In this document: positions 9,231-17,335 of the stretch, in pieces | How positions within the stretch are numbered: the first letter of the stretch is position 1 | Layout of the letters: every line of letters starts with the position of its first letter | DNA from: Bacillota bacterium | Lineage (GTDB): Bacteria; Armatimonadota; HRBIN16 | Length of the DNA: 64,000 nucleotides | Reading direction: 5' to 3' | Assembly: GCA_023511455.1 (NCBI GenBank) | Contig: JAIMBJ010000013.1 | Location: 1 to 64,000 of the forward strand | Program-made: the position numbers and the translations under genes | Notes under the pieces: generated by a model | The model's input: only the letters and a program-made list of their open reading frames with translations | Databases searched by the model: none | Told to the model about the DNA's origin: nothing

Positions 9231-9752
9231 ATGCACCGAATCGCAATCCGGTTGGGGCTTTTTGCTGTGTTGCTTGCGGCAATAGCCCTGCCCTCCAGCG
9301 CCACGGTGTGGGTGTTGACAGCGAACCTCACGGGTAGCCAGGTGGTTCCGCCCACCAGTAGCACCGCCTTCGGGCAGGCTATCATGAGCTACGATGATGT
9401 GTCGAAGCTGTTCAGCCTGGCGGTCTATGAGGTCGGACTCACCCAGAGCGAGATTCTCTCTGCAAAGATTTACGTGGGCGCGCCGGGCACGAACGGCCCC
9501 GCCATCTATGACCTCGATGGCGGTGCGTCATGGTCTGGAAGCGGTATTGTTTACTCGCGCTTTATTGTAGGCGGGCTATTCCCAGCCGCGAATGAGACTG
9601 ACCTTCTAGCGGGTAATACCTACATCCAGATCACCACGCCAGGCGGAGTCAAGGACATTCGGGGTCAGTTGATACCGGTGCCTGAACCTGTGACGCTGGT
9701 TGGTCTGTCCACAGGTCTGGGACTGCTATTGCTGCGACGGAAAAGAGCATAG
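9231..9752 (+). CDS. CHRD-domain protein with PEP-CTERM anchor (His-pair lost)
   Basis: The product has 173 residues. ATG 9231 follows AAAGGAGG (9216-9223), and earlier in-frame starts lack the signal peptide (LGLFAVLLAAIALPSSA). The CHRD fold is marked by NLTGSQVVPPTSSTAFGQ and by GTNGPAIYDL, but the usual HIH of the family reads KIY here. The C-terminus is a PEP-CTERM sorting signal: VPEP, a hydrophobic segment, then RRKRA. PEP-CTERM proteins are processed by an exosortase and placed on the surface or in the exopolysaccharide matrix. A paralogue with the His pair intact lies directly downstream. Confidence 0.85.
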   Translation: MHRIAIRLGLFAVLLAAIALPSSATVWVLTANLTGSQVVPPTSSTAFGQAIMSYDDVSKLFSLAVYEVGLTQSEILSAKIYVGAPGTNGPAIYDLDGGASWSGSGIVYSRFIVGGLFPAANETDLLAGNTYIQITTPGGVKDIRGQLIPVPEPVTLVGLSTGLGLLLLRRKRA

Positions 9753-9760
9753 GCAAACAA

Positions 9761-9805
9761 CGCGAGAATAGCCTGGGCGTTCGCTTAGGCTAATTTGTTC
9801 TCGCG
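9761..9805 (+). promoter_or_regulatory. Two-tier hairpin between the CHRD genes
   Basis: CGCGAGAA (9761-9768) pairs with TTCTCGCG (9798-9805), and inside it TAGCCT pairs with AGGCTA. No T-run follows. It may be an attenuator, an RNA-stability element or an RNA-protein site controlling the second CHRD gene. Confidence 0.45.
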
Positions 9806-9880
9806 CAAGCAAGACACCAGTGAACAAGGTAAAACGGAGGACATGGCGCAAGCACCTACGACGAAAGGAGGGATAGCTTT

Positions 9881-10414
9881 TTGAAAGGACTGACAGCACG
9901 TTTGGCTTTGCTGGTAGCGCTGGTGGTGGCGGTAGCGCTGCCTTCACACGCGGGACTTTGGTACCTGCAAGCGACCCTGAGCGGCTCGCAGGAAGTGCCA
10001 CCGGTGTCGACGAACGCCAGTGGGGTGCTTTTTGGCAGCTACGATGACGTTGCCAAAACCATCAGCCTGGCGATAACGGTGAGCGGCATCGCGCAAAGCG
10101 ACCTGACCGCATCGCACATTCACCGCGCTCCTGCGGGAAGCAACGGCCCCGTTATCTTCAGCATCGGCGGCGGGAGCAGCTATGCCGTGTTGGGGGGACA
10201 GCTCATCACGGTGATTAACAACGCGCCGTTCCCCGCGGCAGAAGAGGCGAACTTACTGAGTGGCAACACCTACGTCAACATCCACACCACTTCTTTCCCC
10301 GCGGGCGAGATCCGCGGACAGATTACCGCCTTGCCGGTGGTGCCAGAGCCTGCGACGATTGCCGGGTTGGGCATCGGCGTGGGACTGCTGGCGCTTCGAC
10401 GGCGAAAAAAGTAG
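9881..10414 (+). CDS. CHRD-domain protein with PEP-CTERM anchor
   Basis: The product has 177 residues. The start is TTG 9881, preceded at good spacing by AAAGGAGGG (9864-9872). A signal peptide (LALLVALVVAVALPSHA) is followed by a CHRD domain with TLSGSQEVPPVSTNASG and the canonical HIHRAPAGSNGPV motif, then AGEIRGQI. The PEP-CTERM tail is VPEP, a hydrophobic stretch and LRRRKK. It is a tandem paralogue of the preceding gene, possibly cotranscribed with it, and ends at a strong terminator. Confidence 0.87.
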   Translation: MKGLTARLALLVALVVAVALPSHAGLWYLQATLSGSQEVPPVSTNASGVLFGSYDDVAKTISLAITVSGIAQSDLTASHIHRAPAGSNGPVIFSIGGGSSYAVLGGQLITVINNAPFPAAEEANLLSGNTYVNIHTTSFPAGEIRGQITALPVVPEPATIAGLGIGVGLLALRRRKK

Positions 10415-10428
10415 GGTTCTGTAACCAG

Positions 10429-10460
10429 GTGGGCTGAGGGTTCCCTCAGCCCACTTTTTT
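10429..10460 (+). terminator. Rho-independent terminator after the CHRD pair
   Basis: The arms gtgggctgaggg and ccctcagcccac (10443-10454) form a 12-bp perfect inverted repeat followed by six T. It separates the CHRD pair from the convergent GH116 gene. Confidence 0.9.
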
Positions 10461-10492
10461 GACCCCACCCGGTGTCGTCGCTGGTACGGATA

Positions 10493-13120
10493 CTATCCCT
10501 CTATGGTTATCTCGCGTCCCTTGGTCAGGACAACCGAGGTGACAAAGCGCAGCTGAATACCCGGTCCATTCGGCAGCACCTCCGCGCTCAACGGCTGCTT
10601 ATCCATCGTGAGCGAGACACTGCTGGACCCCTGCCAGCGCGGGAGCTTCAGGCTGCACAACCGCATTTCGCCGTCCACCAGGGTGATACTGACTCGTGGG
10701 CCTGCCGCGCCTGTGTTCTCGGAGTAGATGCCCCAGCCTACTGGTGTGAAGAAGGGATAGCGGCTCTCCAACAGGCGAATGGGCGGGGATAAGGTCAGCT
10801 CGCCTCGCGGGGCATCCCATGCGAAGCCCGTCAGTGCGTTCAGCAGCGTCCATGCAGACATCGCGCGGTAATAGTGGTTGCCGCATTCCACATGGTTCCA
10901 GAAACGCCCCGCTCGCAGATGGCGGTCGTGAATGTCGCGCACAATTGCCATGCCTTCCGCGACCCTTCCGCGAGCAAGCAGCAGGGCGGCTACCGTGTAC
11001 TCGATGCCCGTCCACAGCGCATCTGCCTGCAGGTTACCCGATGCCGCGAGGCGGTGCGGTTGACCGGGCGGGTAAGAGGCGTTGCGTAAGCCTTCGCCCG
11101 GGCGGAAATTGTAACGCATCACGGCATTCAGCGCACGCTCGATGAACTCGTCGGGGATGACGGGCTCCCAACCGCTTACAGCGAAGAACCAGTCTGCACT
11201 AATCTGGTCGCTCATGCAACATCCGTCGACGAGGTCGCCATCGCGCCACAGCACGAAGTATTCACCGTTCCACAGCTTCTGGATGAAGCTCCTGACACCT
11301 TTCTCGTAGAGCTCCTGCCATTTTGCGGCACGCTGCGGGTCGCTCATCTCCTGCGCCAGCCTCGCGGCTATCTTGAGCGCGCCCAGCCACAGGCTGCAGA
11401 TGTAGGAAGGACTGCCCTGAAAGTCCCAAACGTCGTAGGTGTTGCGACGGGTGTCGGTATCGGGCAGGGCGTCTCCGTCCGTGTCCAGCAGCAGTGTGTT
11501 GTCCATGGCGCGCACGATGTGCGGGTACAGCCGCTCGAGGTAGCCTCCATCGCCCGTCCACAGGTAGTCTCGTGCCGCAAGCATCACGAACTGAGGGTTC
11601 ATATCCACGCGGTCGAAGCCGTTGTCCACTGCACTGAAGTCGGGGGTGAAGAAATGGTGTACGCGCCCGTCCTCGCGCTGGAACTTCGCGCCGTGCTCCA
11701 TTTGCATCTTTTGCAGGTCGGGGAAGAGGGCGATAATGGGGAAAGAGCCCTGATAGGTGATGTCCGTCGTATGGAAGCCGCAGCATCCGAGTCCTTCCCA
11801 CACGCCGAAGTGCCCTTCGTATGTCCACCAGGTGCATTTGGTCAGGGTGGACAGATGCCCGCTGATCGCGTCGGCGGCTTCGGGAGGCAGGCTGGAGTCG
11901 TAAATCGCATCTACGAAATCCAGCGTGCGTTCTCGCAGGTTAGTGGCGTTGTCCAGCAGATACCGTGCGACGTCGAGCGAGTTGGTGAACCAGCGGGCAT
12001 ACTGGTGACCGATGTTCGCACCGGTGGGACTGATGTGGTTCGGGAAGAACCAGCTCACGGTGAAAAGTGCCTCCCCTTCGCTCTCTGGCTCGATTTGCTG
12101 GCTGGAGCAAAGCGCAGCGTAGCCCCATTCTATTTGTCGTTCGCGCAGCTCGTTCAGGTTAAGCGCGATTTCCTCCAGAAACTCCGGCGATTGCACGAGT
12201 GTTGCGTCTACGACGTTCAGGCGATGGTATTTGTCGTATACCAACGGATGCCGGAGCAGCTGCTGGAGCAGCCGTTCGCGCTCCTCCTGCGATAGTCGAG
12301 AAGCGTTGAACCCCTCAGGCAGGGCGGGAGCGGATTCGGGTGACAGGTTCGGCAGCTTGCCCTCCTCGCGGAAACGACGTAACACGGAGACGGGCTTCAG
12401 CCCAAAGCGGTTTCGCCAGAACATCAGCGAGCGGTACTCGTCGCGATACCCACCGGTGATGTAGCTGACCTCTCCCCCTCGCAGTGCGAAGGTCATATTG
12501 CCGGTGGATGGGTGTTCGGGCTGCAAGGCGTCTGCCGTGAACTGAACAGCGACCCCTTGCACCATCTCATGAAGCAGGTTGCGCGGCTGTCTTTGCGTTT
12601 GTCCGATGCCTGCCATGTTGCGCAACACGCCTGCGATGGCGACCTGTACCGGTTCTGACGAGATGTTTTGCACCAGGAAACGCACGTAGAAACCGGGCGT
12701 TCCCGATGCACGGCTGTCCAGAGGGATGAACGGTGAGAAAACCTCCGCGGCGACCTGCACGGGCAGGGAAGCGTCCAGATACTGCAAGCGTGCCGCCGGA
12801 AAGGAACCATCAAACTGGATGGACTGTACCGCGCGTGCCCAGCCGGCGGAATAGAGGTCGTGCAGGCTCTCGCGCAGGGCGAGGTAGCGTAACTGTACAT
12901 CCCCGTCTGAAGCGGCGATGCGCAGCACGAAAACCAAATCCTCTGGCTGCACGATGTCTTCGGTACGGAACCCGCCCGGAGTCTGGGGAGACCACCCTCC
13001 CATGTTGAATATCTGCCACTCGTGGAACAGGCCATCCGGACGTATCTCCACCGATCCTGTACCAATCCCACCGAGCGGAATACCAGAAGTGTGCTGTATC
13101 GCGCTGTGAATCAATGGCAT
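10493..13120 (-). CDS. GH116 family glycoside hydrolase (GBA2-like)
   Basis: The product has 875 residues. ATG 13120 is chosen because AAAGGAGG precedes it and the family's N-terminal SGIPLGGIGTGSVEIRPDG motif starts at once. GH116 enzymes hydrolyse beta-glucosides or beta-xylosides (human GBA2 and archaeal/bacterial homologues). The nucleophile region VWEGLGCC places Glu at residue 442, and the acid/base region TYDVWDF places Asp at 563. Both are conserved with GSFP and SLWLGALKIA around them. There is no signal peptide, so action is probably cytoplasmic on imported or lipid-linked glycosides. It is transcribed alone, divergent from the iron-uptake operon. Confidence 0.88.
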   Translation of the reverse strand: MPLIHSAIQHTSGIPLGGIGTGSVEIRPDGLFHEWQIFNMGGWSPQTPGGFRTEDIVQPEDLVFVLRIAASDGDVQLRYLALRESLHDLYSAGWARAVQSIQFDGSFPAARLQYLDASLPVQVAAEVFSPFIPLDSRASGTPGFYVRFLVQNISSEPVQVAIAGVLRNMAGIGQTQRQPRNLLHEMVQGVAVQFTADALQPEHPSTGNMTFALRGGEVSYITGGYRDEYRSLMFWRNRFGLKPVSVLRRFREEGKLPNLSPESAPALPEGFNASRLSQEERERLLQQLLRHPLVYDKYHRLNVVDATLVQSPEFLEEIALNLNELRERQIEWGYAALCSSQQIEPESEGEALFTVSWFFPNHISPTGANIGHQYARWFTNSLDVARYLLDNATNLRERTLDFVDAIYDSSLPPEAADAISGHLSTLTKCTWWTYEGHFGVWEGLGCCGFHTTDITYQGSFPIIALFPDLQKMQMEHGAKFQREDGRVHHFFTPDFSAVDNGFDRVDMNPQFVMLAARDYLWTGDGGYLERLYPHIVRAMDNTLLLDTDGDALPDTDTRRNTYDVWDFQGSPSYICSLWLGALKIAARLAQEMSDPQRAAKWQELYEKGVRSFIQKLWNGEYFVLWRDGDLVDGCCMSDQISADWFFAVSGWEPVIPDEFIERALNAVMRYNFRPGEGLRNASYPPGQPHRLAASGNLQADALWTGIEYTVAALLLARGRVAEGMAIVRDIHDRHLRAGRFWNHVECGNHYYRAMSAWTLLNALTGFAWDAPRGELTLSPPIRLLESRYPFFTPVGWGIYSENTGAAGPRVSITLVDGEMRLCSLKLPRWQGSSSVSLTMDKQPLSAEVLPNGPGIQLRFVTSVVLTKGREITIEG

Positions 13121-13272
13121 GGATAGCGTCCTCCTTTTACTCTGTCCGAGCCGATAAACCTGCTGTAGAATACGTGTACCAACGGACAGTCTCCTGTTAC
13201 AGCCGTGCGCACTGCGACTGTTTTGGTACGGGGGCAGGATATGACGGGGCATTGTCTGGAATTATGTTTTGC

Positions 13273-13322
13273 TTGGATGACCGATGTGCCCCAAGGTATA
13301 ATGGTATTGAGAATCATTCTTA
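13273..13322 (+). promoter_or_regulatory. feo promoter with Fur-type box
   Basis: A -35-like TTGGAT (13273-13278) and a perfect TATAAT (13297-13302) have an 18-bp spacer. Immediately downstream is the 7-1-7 inverted repeat TGAGAATCATTCTTA (13308-13322), a close match to Fur boxes. Binding there would block transcription when iron is plentiful. Confidence 0.7.
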
Positions 13323-13336
13323 TAAGGGTTACGGGC

Positions 13337-14368
13337 ATGATAGAAAGCGCAGTAGTGGTTGTGCTGTTGGTGTTGTTGATGGTGCTGTTTGCACCGCAGA
13401 GGGGTGTGGTCACGCGATGGAGGCAGCAGCGCTGGCTGCGTTCTCGTGAGGCGATAGAGGATGCCCTGCTGCATCTGCATCAGCGCGAGCATGAAGGACG
13501 CCTGGCGTCGGTAGAGTCGCTGGCAGGGGCACTGGGAGTATCCACGCGCCTTGCGCTCATTCTTGCGCAACGCATGGAAGAGCAGGGTTTGTTGCAGGTG
13601 GGTGCAGGAGGGTTGAGCCTCACCCCGGAAGGGCATCGTCTGGCGATTCAGGTGGTACGGGCGCACCGTCTGTTTGAACGTTATCTCGCTTATGAAACCT
13701 CTGTGCCCGCGCATGAGATACACGAACTGGCACACCGTTTGGAACACACCTTAACCCCCCAGCAGCTGGAGCAGCTGGATGCTTACATGGGGCATCCTGT
13801 CGTCGACCCGCACGGAGACCCCATTCCCTCTCCGAGCGGCGAGATGCCGGCATTAGAAGGGCAGTCAGTGGTGGAGTTCCCGCTGGGAAAACCTGCGCAG
13901 ATTGTACACGTCGAGGACGAACCTCCATATGTTTACGCTCAGATTGTGGCGGAGGGGTTGCGCCCCGGCATGACGGTTACGGTTATCGAGCGGTCACCGA
14001 CGCGCGTGGTTCTGGAAAGCGATAGCGACGAACACGTGCTCGCGCCCGTGGTGGCAGCAAACATCACCGTGCGCGAGGTATCTCCCGAGATGCTTGCTCC
14101 AAAAGGGGAGCGGTTGGGGGAGCTGGAGCCCGGTGAAAGAGCGACGGTGCTGCGCATCGATGAGGCCTGTCAGGGGTTGACGCGCCGTCGCTTCCTCGAC
14201 CTCGGCATCACGCCGGGCGCGGAGATCGAGGTGGTCATGCGTTCGGCGTTCGGCGACCCTGTGGCGTATCGTGTGCGCGATAGCCTGATTGCCCTGCGAC
14301 GTGAACAGGCAGACTGGATTTGGGTACAGCGGAACGGCGGCACAGACCGTAAGGAGGGGGCGGCATAA
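13337..14368 (+). CDS. Membrane-anchored DtxR/MntR-like regulator fused to FeoA domains
   Basis: The product has 343 residues. A hydrophobic N-terminal segment (IESAVVVVLLVLLMVLF) is followed by a winged-helix region (~50-110; LAGALGVSTRLALILAQRM) and a DtxR-type metal-sensing dimer helix region with E/H residues (AHRLFERYL, HEIHELAHRLEHTLT, GHPVVDPHGDPIP). An SH3/FeoA-like domain (~180-270) and a clearer FeoA domain (~275-335; RRRFLDLGITPGAEIEVV) complete it. It precedes feoB by 5 bp under a Fur-type box, so a role in ferrous iron uptake is likely. The N-terminal membrane anchor is unusual for a DNA-binding repressor, and the protein may instead act as a FeoB accessory. The start ATG 13337 has only a weak SD. 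Confidence 0.75.
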   Translation: MIESAVVVVLLVLLMVLFAPQRGVVTRWRQQRWLRSREAIEDALLHLHQREHEGRLASVESLAGALGVSTRLALILAQRMEEQGLLQVGAGGLSLTPEGHRLAIQVVRAHRLFERYLAYETSVPAHEIHELAHRLEHTLTPQQLEQLDAYMGHPVVDPHGDPIPSPSGEMPALEGQSVVEFPLGKPAQIVHVEDEPPYVYAQIVAEGLRPGMTVTVIERSPTRVVLESDSDEHVLAPVVAANITVREVSPEMLAPKGERLGELEPGERATVLRIDEACQGLTRRRFLDLGITPGAEIEVVMRSAFGDPVAYRVRDSLIALRREQADWIWVQRNGGTDRKEGAA

Positions 14369-14373
14369 GGCAG

Positions 14374-16557
14374 ATGCGAAGAGTGACAGACGCTCAGGGT
14401 TGTGAGTCGTGTGCTTTGCGCGAGCATCTGGTGCGCATGGGGGTGCGCGTGGATTCCTTTGACTACGTGCTCGCGCTGATGGGCAACCCCAACACGGGAA
14501 AGAGCACCGTCTTCAACGCGCTCACCGGTTTGCGCCAGCATACGGGCAACTGGACGGGCAAGACGGTGACGCGCATGGAGGGCGCGTTTGAGTTCAACGG
14601 CAAGAGGTATAAAATCGTAGACCTGCCGGGTACCTACTCTCTGCTGTCTGCCTCGGTGGACGAAGAGGTTGCCCGTGACTTCGTGCTGTTCGCCAGGCCC
14701 GATGCGGTGATTGTGGTGGTGGACGCCACCATTCTGGAGCGCAACCTGAACCTTGTGCTGCAGGTGCTGGAGATTACCGACCGCGTGGTGGTATGCCTGA
14801 ACCTGATGGACGAAGCGGAGCGCAAAGGTATCGAGGTAGACCATCGTGCCCTGTCGCGGGAACTGGGAGTGCCCGTCGTACCTACCGCTGCGAGGCAGGG
14901 CGTTGGTCTGGGGCTATTGATGCAGACGGTAGCGGAACTGGTGACGGGCAGGATAACCACCTCCCCACGGCGTGTGAAGACGGACGAGGCGGTAGAACGC
15001 GCCCTCGAAGAGCTGATACCGGTTATCCGTGAAGCCTATCACGGCTTGCCGAACGTGCGATGGATAGCCATGCGTCTGCTGGACGGCGACTACAACGTGC
15101 GTCAGTCTCTGGAAAGCGGCGAACTGCTCCGCCTTGCTCATCCCCAGGCAAGCGACGCGGAGATCGAACGCTCACGCCAGTATGCGCAACCCATCCTCAC
15201 CCTTGTGGAGGTGTTACAGCGACGGCTGGAGGGTTCCTTCCGTGACAGGGTCGTGGAAGCTCTGTATGCGGAGGCGGAATCCATCGCCCGAAAGGTGGTG
15301 CGCCGAAAGGGCGAACGAAGATGGGATTGGGACCACAAGCTCGACAGGGTTCTCACCTCGCGGATATGGGGATTGCCACTCATGGGTTTGCTTTTGATGG
15401 GGGTGTTCTGGGTAACCATTCAGGGCGCCAATGTTATCTCGGAGTTGATAGCGAGCGGGTTGTTCTGGGTGGAGTCAAAAGGTAGTGCGCTGTTCAATGC
15501 ACTGGGCGCGCCGTGGTGGCTCACCGGTTTCCTGTGGCATGGCGTGTATCGCGGGCTGGCGTGGGTGGTTTCGGTGATGCTGCCGCCGATGGCGATATTC
15601 TTCCCCATCTTTACCATTCTCGAGGACATGGGCTATCTGCCGCGTGTGGCGTTCAACATGGACAGGTTCTTCAAGAAGGCGGGGGCACACGGGAAGCAGG
15701 CGTTAACGATGGCGATGGGGCTGGGGTGTAACGCTGCGGGGGTGGTTGCCACGCGCATCATTAACTCTCCTCGTGAGCGGCTTATCGCCATCCTGACGAA
15801 TAACTTCATGCCCTGCAACGGGCGGTGGCCGCTGCTTATTACGATGAGCTCGCTCTTTGTGGCGGCGGCGTTCCCACCTGTCTTCGCCGCGGCAGTGGCA
15901 GCAGGCGCACTGGTGGCAGTAGTCCTCGTGGGGGTGTTAATGACGTTCGTTGTCTCTGCGGTGCTGTCGCGCACCATCTTGAAGGGCGAAGCCAGTAGTT
16001 TCACACTGGAGCTTCCGCCGTATCGCAAACCCAACGTGCTGGCGGTGCTGTATACCTCCTTGATTGACCGCACGTTGCTCGTGTTGTGGCGGGCTGTGGT
16101 CATGGCTGCGCCCGCCGGTGGGGTCATCTGGCTGCTGGGCAATATCCACGCCCACGGACGCAGCCTTTCCCAGTGGATAGCGAGCTGGCTGGACCCTGTG
16201 GGGCGAGCCATCGGGCTGGACGGCGTGGTGTTGCTGGCGTACATTATCGCCATCCCCGCCAACGAGATTGTGGTGCCAACCATTATCATGACCTACCTGG
16301 GCGCGGGCATGATGACCGACCTGGAAAACCTCAACGATTTGCGACACTTGCTCGTCGACCAGCACGGCTGGACCACTTGGACGGCGATTTGCCTCATGCT
16401 CTTTTCCCTGCTGCACAATCCCTGTTCCACTACTATCCTGACAATCTGGCGTGAGACAAAAAGTGCGAAATGGGCGTGGATAGGTGCTCTGTTGCCCCTA
16501 AGCATAGCCTTTGCCTTGCTGTTGTTGTTGAACGGCATCGTGCACTGGCTTGATTGA
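14374..16557 (+). CDS. feoB: Ferrous iron transporter FeoB
   Basis: The product has 727 residues. This inner-membrane Fe(II) importer has an N-terminal G domain: G1 is GNPNTGKST (G37-T45), the switch I/G2 region is GNWTGKTV, G3 is DLPGTYSL and G4 is NLMD. The C-terminal two-thirds carries the family's Gate motifs (GCNAAGVVATRII and NNFMPCNGRWPLLI) and about ten membrane segments. A short N-terminal extension carries two Cys (GCESCALREH). AAGGAGGGGG lies upstream in the end of the FeoA gene. It is cotranscribed with the regulator/FeoA fusion. Confidence 0.95.
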   Translation: MRRVTDAQGCESCALREHLVRMGVRVDSFDYVLALMGNPNTGKSTVFNALTGLRQHTGNWTGKTVTRMEGAFEFNGKRYKIVDLPGTYSLLSASVDEEVARDFVLFARPDAVIVVVDATILERNLNLVLQVLEITDRVVVCLNLMDEAERKGIEVDHRALSRELGVPVVPTAARQGVGLGLLMQTVAELVTGRITTSPRRVKTDEAVERALEELIPVIREAYHGLPNVRWIAMRLLDGDYNVRQSLESGELLRLAHPQASDAEIERSRQYAQPILTLVEVLQRRLEGSFRDRVVEALYAEAESIARKVVRRKGERRWDWDHKLDRVLTSRIWGLPLMGLLLMGVFWVTIQGANVISELIASGLFWVESKGSALFNALGAPWWLTGFLWHGVYRGLAWVVSVMLPPMAIFFPIFTILEDMGYLPRVAFNMDRFFKKAGAHGKQALTMAMGLGCNAAGVVATRIINSPRERLIAILTNNFMPCNGRWPLLITMSSLFVAAAFPPVFAAAVAAGALVAVVLVGVLMTFVVSAVLSRTILKGEASSFTLELPPYRKPNVLAVLYTSLIDRTLLVLWRAVVMAAPAGGVIWLLGNIHAHGRSLSQWIASWLDPVGRAIGLDGVVLLAYIIAIPANEIVVPTIIMTYLGAGMMTDLENLNDLRHLLVDQHGWTTWTAICLMLFSLLHNPCSTTILTIWRETKSAKWAWIGALLPLSIAFALLLLLNGIVHWLD

Positions 16558-16562
16558 ACGTT

Positions 16563-16605
16563 GTGACATAAATCACGGCATGGTGTGGACAGCGGCAATT
16601 AGAAT
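16563..16605 (+). promoter_or_regulatory. Crp/Fnr-type operator 1 and promoter of ferredoxin 1
   Basis: GTGACATAAATCAC (16563-16576) is a GTGA-N6-TCAC palindrome. Its centre lies 41.5 bp upstream of a start site predicted from TAGAAT (16600-16605), the classic class II activator geometry. Related sites occur at 16970-16983 and 18072-18085, and the regulator gene is nearby. Confidence 0.65.
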
Positions 16606-16658
16606 AATATGCGGTGGGGTTCATACCCAACTTTCCGATGGAGGTTCAGCGAAAGCAA

Positions 16659-16931
16659 ATGGCATACGTGATTGTGGATACCTGCACGAAAGACGGTGCG
16701 TGCATTGCCGTGTGTCCGGTGGATTGCATCCATGAGGGGCAGTTCACCGATGCCGATGGCACCACCTACGACATGATGTTCATCAACCCTGACGAGTGCA
16801 TCGACTGCGGAGTGTGCGAGCCGGAGTGTCCGGTGACAGCCATCTATCCGGAGACGGACATTCCCGAGCAGTACAAGCATTTCATCCGCATCAACCGCGA
16901 GGCGTATACGAGCGGACAGGTCGGCGCATAG
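16659..16931 (+). CDS. 7Fe/8Fe-type ferredoxin 1
   Basis: The product has 90 residues. ATG 16659 gives the family N-terminus MAYVIVDTC; GGAGG lies 14 bp upstream. The first cluster motif is CTKDGACIAVCPVDC and the second is CIDCGVCEPECPV. The C-terminal extension (EQYKHFIRINREAY) is typical of Thermus/Azotobacter-type dicluster ferredoxins, which shuttle low-potential electrons in the cytoplasm. The spacing of the first motif (C-x5-C-x3-C) differs from that of ferredoxin 2. The gene is preceded by operator 1 and followed by a hairpin terminator that contains operator 2. Confidence 0.88.
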   Translation: MAYVIVDTCTKDGACIAVCPVDCIHEGQFTDADGTTYDMMFINPDECIDCGVCEPECPVTAIYPETDIPEQYKHFIRINREAYTSGQVGA

Positions 16932-16946
16932 CATCAAACAGCGTGT

Positions 16947-17003
16947 CACAGGATGCCGTTCGCTCTGTTGTGACTTCAGTCACGGCATCCTGTGTTTCTT
17001 TTT
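16947..17003 (+). terminator. Terminator of ferredoxin 1 enclosing operator 2
   Basis: The 13-bp perfect inverted repeat cacaggatgccgt (16947-16959) and acggcatcctgtg (16982-16994) is followed by tttcttttt. The 22-nt loop and the first two bases of the 3' arm hold the Crp-type palindrome at 16970-16983. Confidence 0.75.
16970..16983 (+). promoter_or_regulatory. Crp/Fnr-type operator 2 (ferredoxin 2)
   Basis: GTGACTTCAGTCAC is a near-perfect palindrome with the same flanks as operator 1 (GTT upstream, GGCAT downstream). A weak -10 (TAAGCT, 17006-17011) sits at the class II distance. It lies in the terminator hairpin of the upstream gene. Confidence 0.65.
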
Positions 17004-17059
17004 GATAAGCTACATACAGTGTGGAAATCACACCTTGCGTTGAGGAGGAGGTAAGACCA

Positions 17060-17335
17060 TTGGCATACGTCATTGCGGAACCCTGCATCGGCGTTAAGGA
17101 CAAGTCCTGCGTGCAGGTCTGCCCTGTCGACTGCATCAAGGAGGGTGTCTTCACCGACAGCGACGGCACCGTCTACGACATGCTGTTCATCAATCCGGAT
17201 GAGTGCATCGATTGCGGGCTGTGTGAACCGGAGTGCCCGGTAAACGCCATTTTTGCGGAAACGGATGTACCCGACCAGTGGAAGCACTTTGTCCGCATCA
17301 ACCGTGAGGCGTTCGAAAGCGGGCAGGTCTCTTAG
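17060..17335 (+). CDS. 7Fe-type ferredoxin 2
   Basis: The product has 91 residues. The TTG start at 17060 follows GAGGAGGAGG and gives the family N-terminus (L/M)AYVIAEPC. The first motif [17 protein letters not shown] has the C-x7-C-x3-C spacing of [3Fe-4S]/[4Fe-4S] ferredoxins, and the second is [13 protein letters not shown]. The C-terminal [16 protein letters not shown] is a strong match to the Thermus-type 7Fe family. It is a paralogue of ferredoxin 1 with its own Crp-type operator. Its 3' end overlaps the convergent regulator gene by 4 bp. Confidence 0.9.
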   Translation: MAYVIAEPCIGVKDKSCVQVCPVDCIKEGVFTDSDGTVYDMLFINPDECIDCGLCEPECPVNAIFAETDVPDQWKHFVRINREAFESGQVS

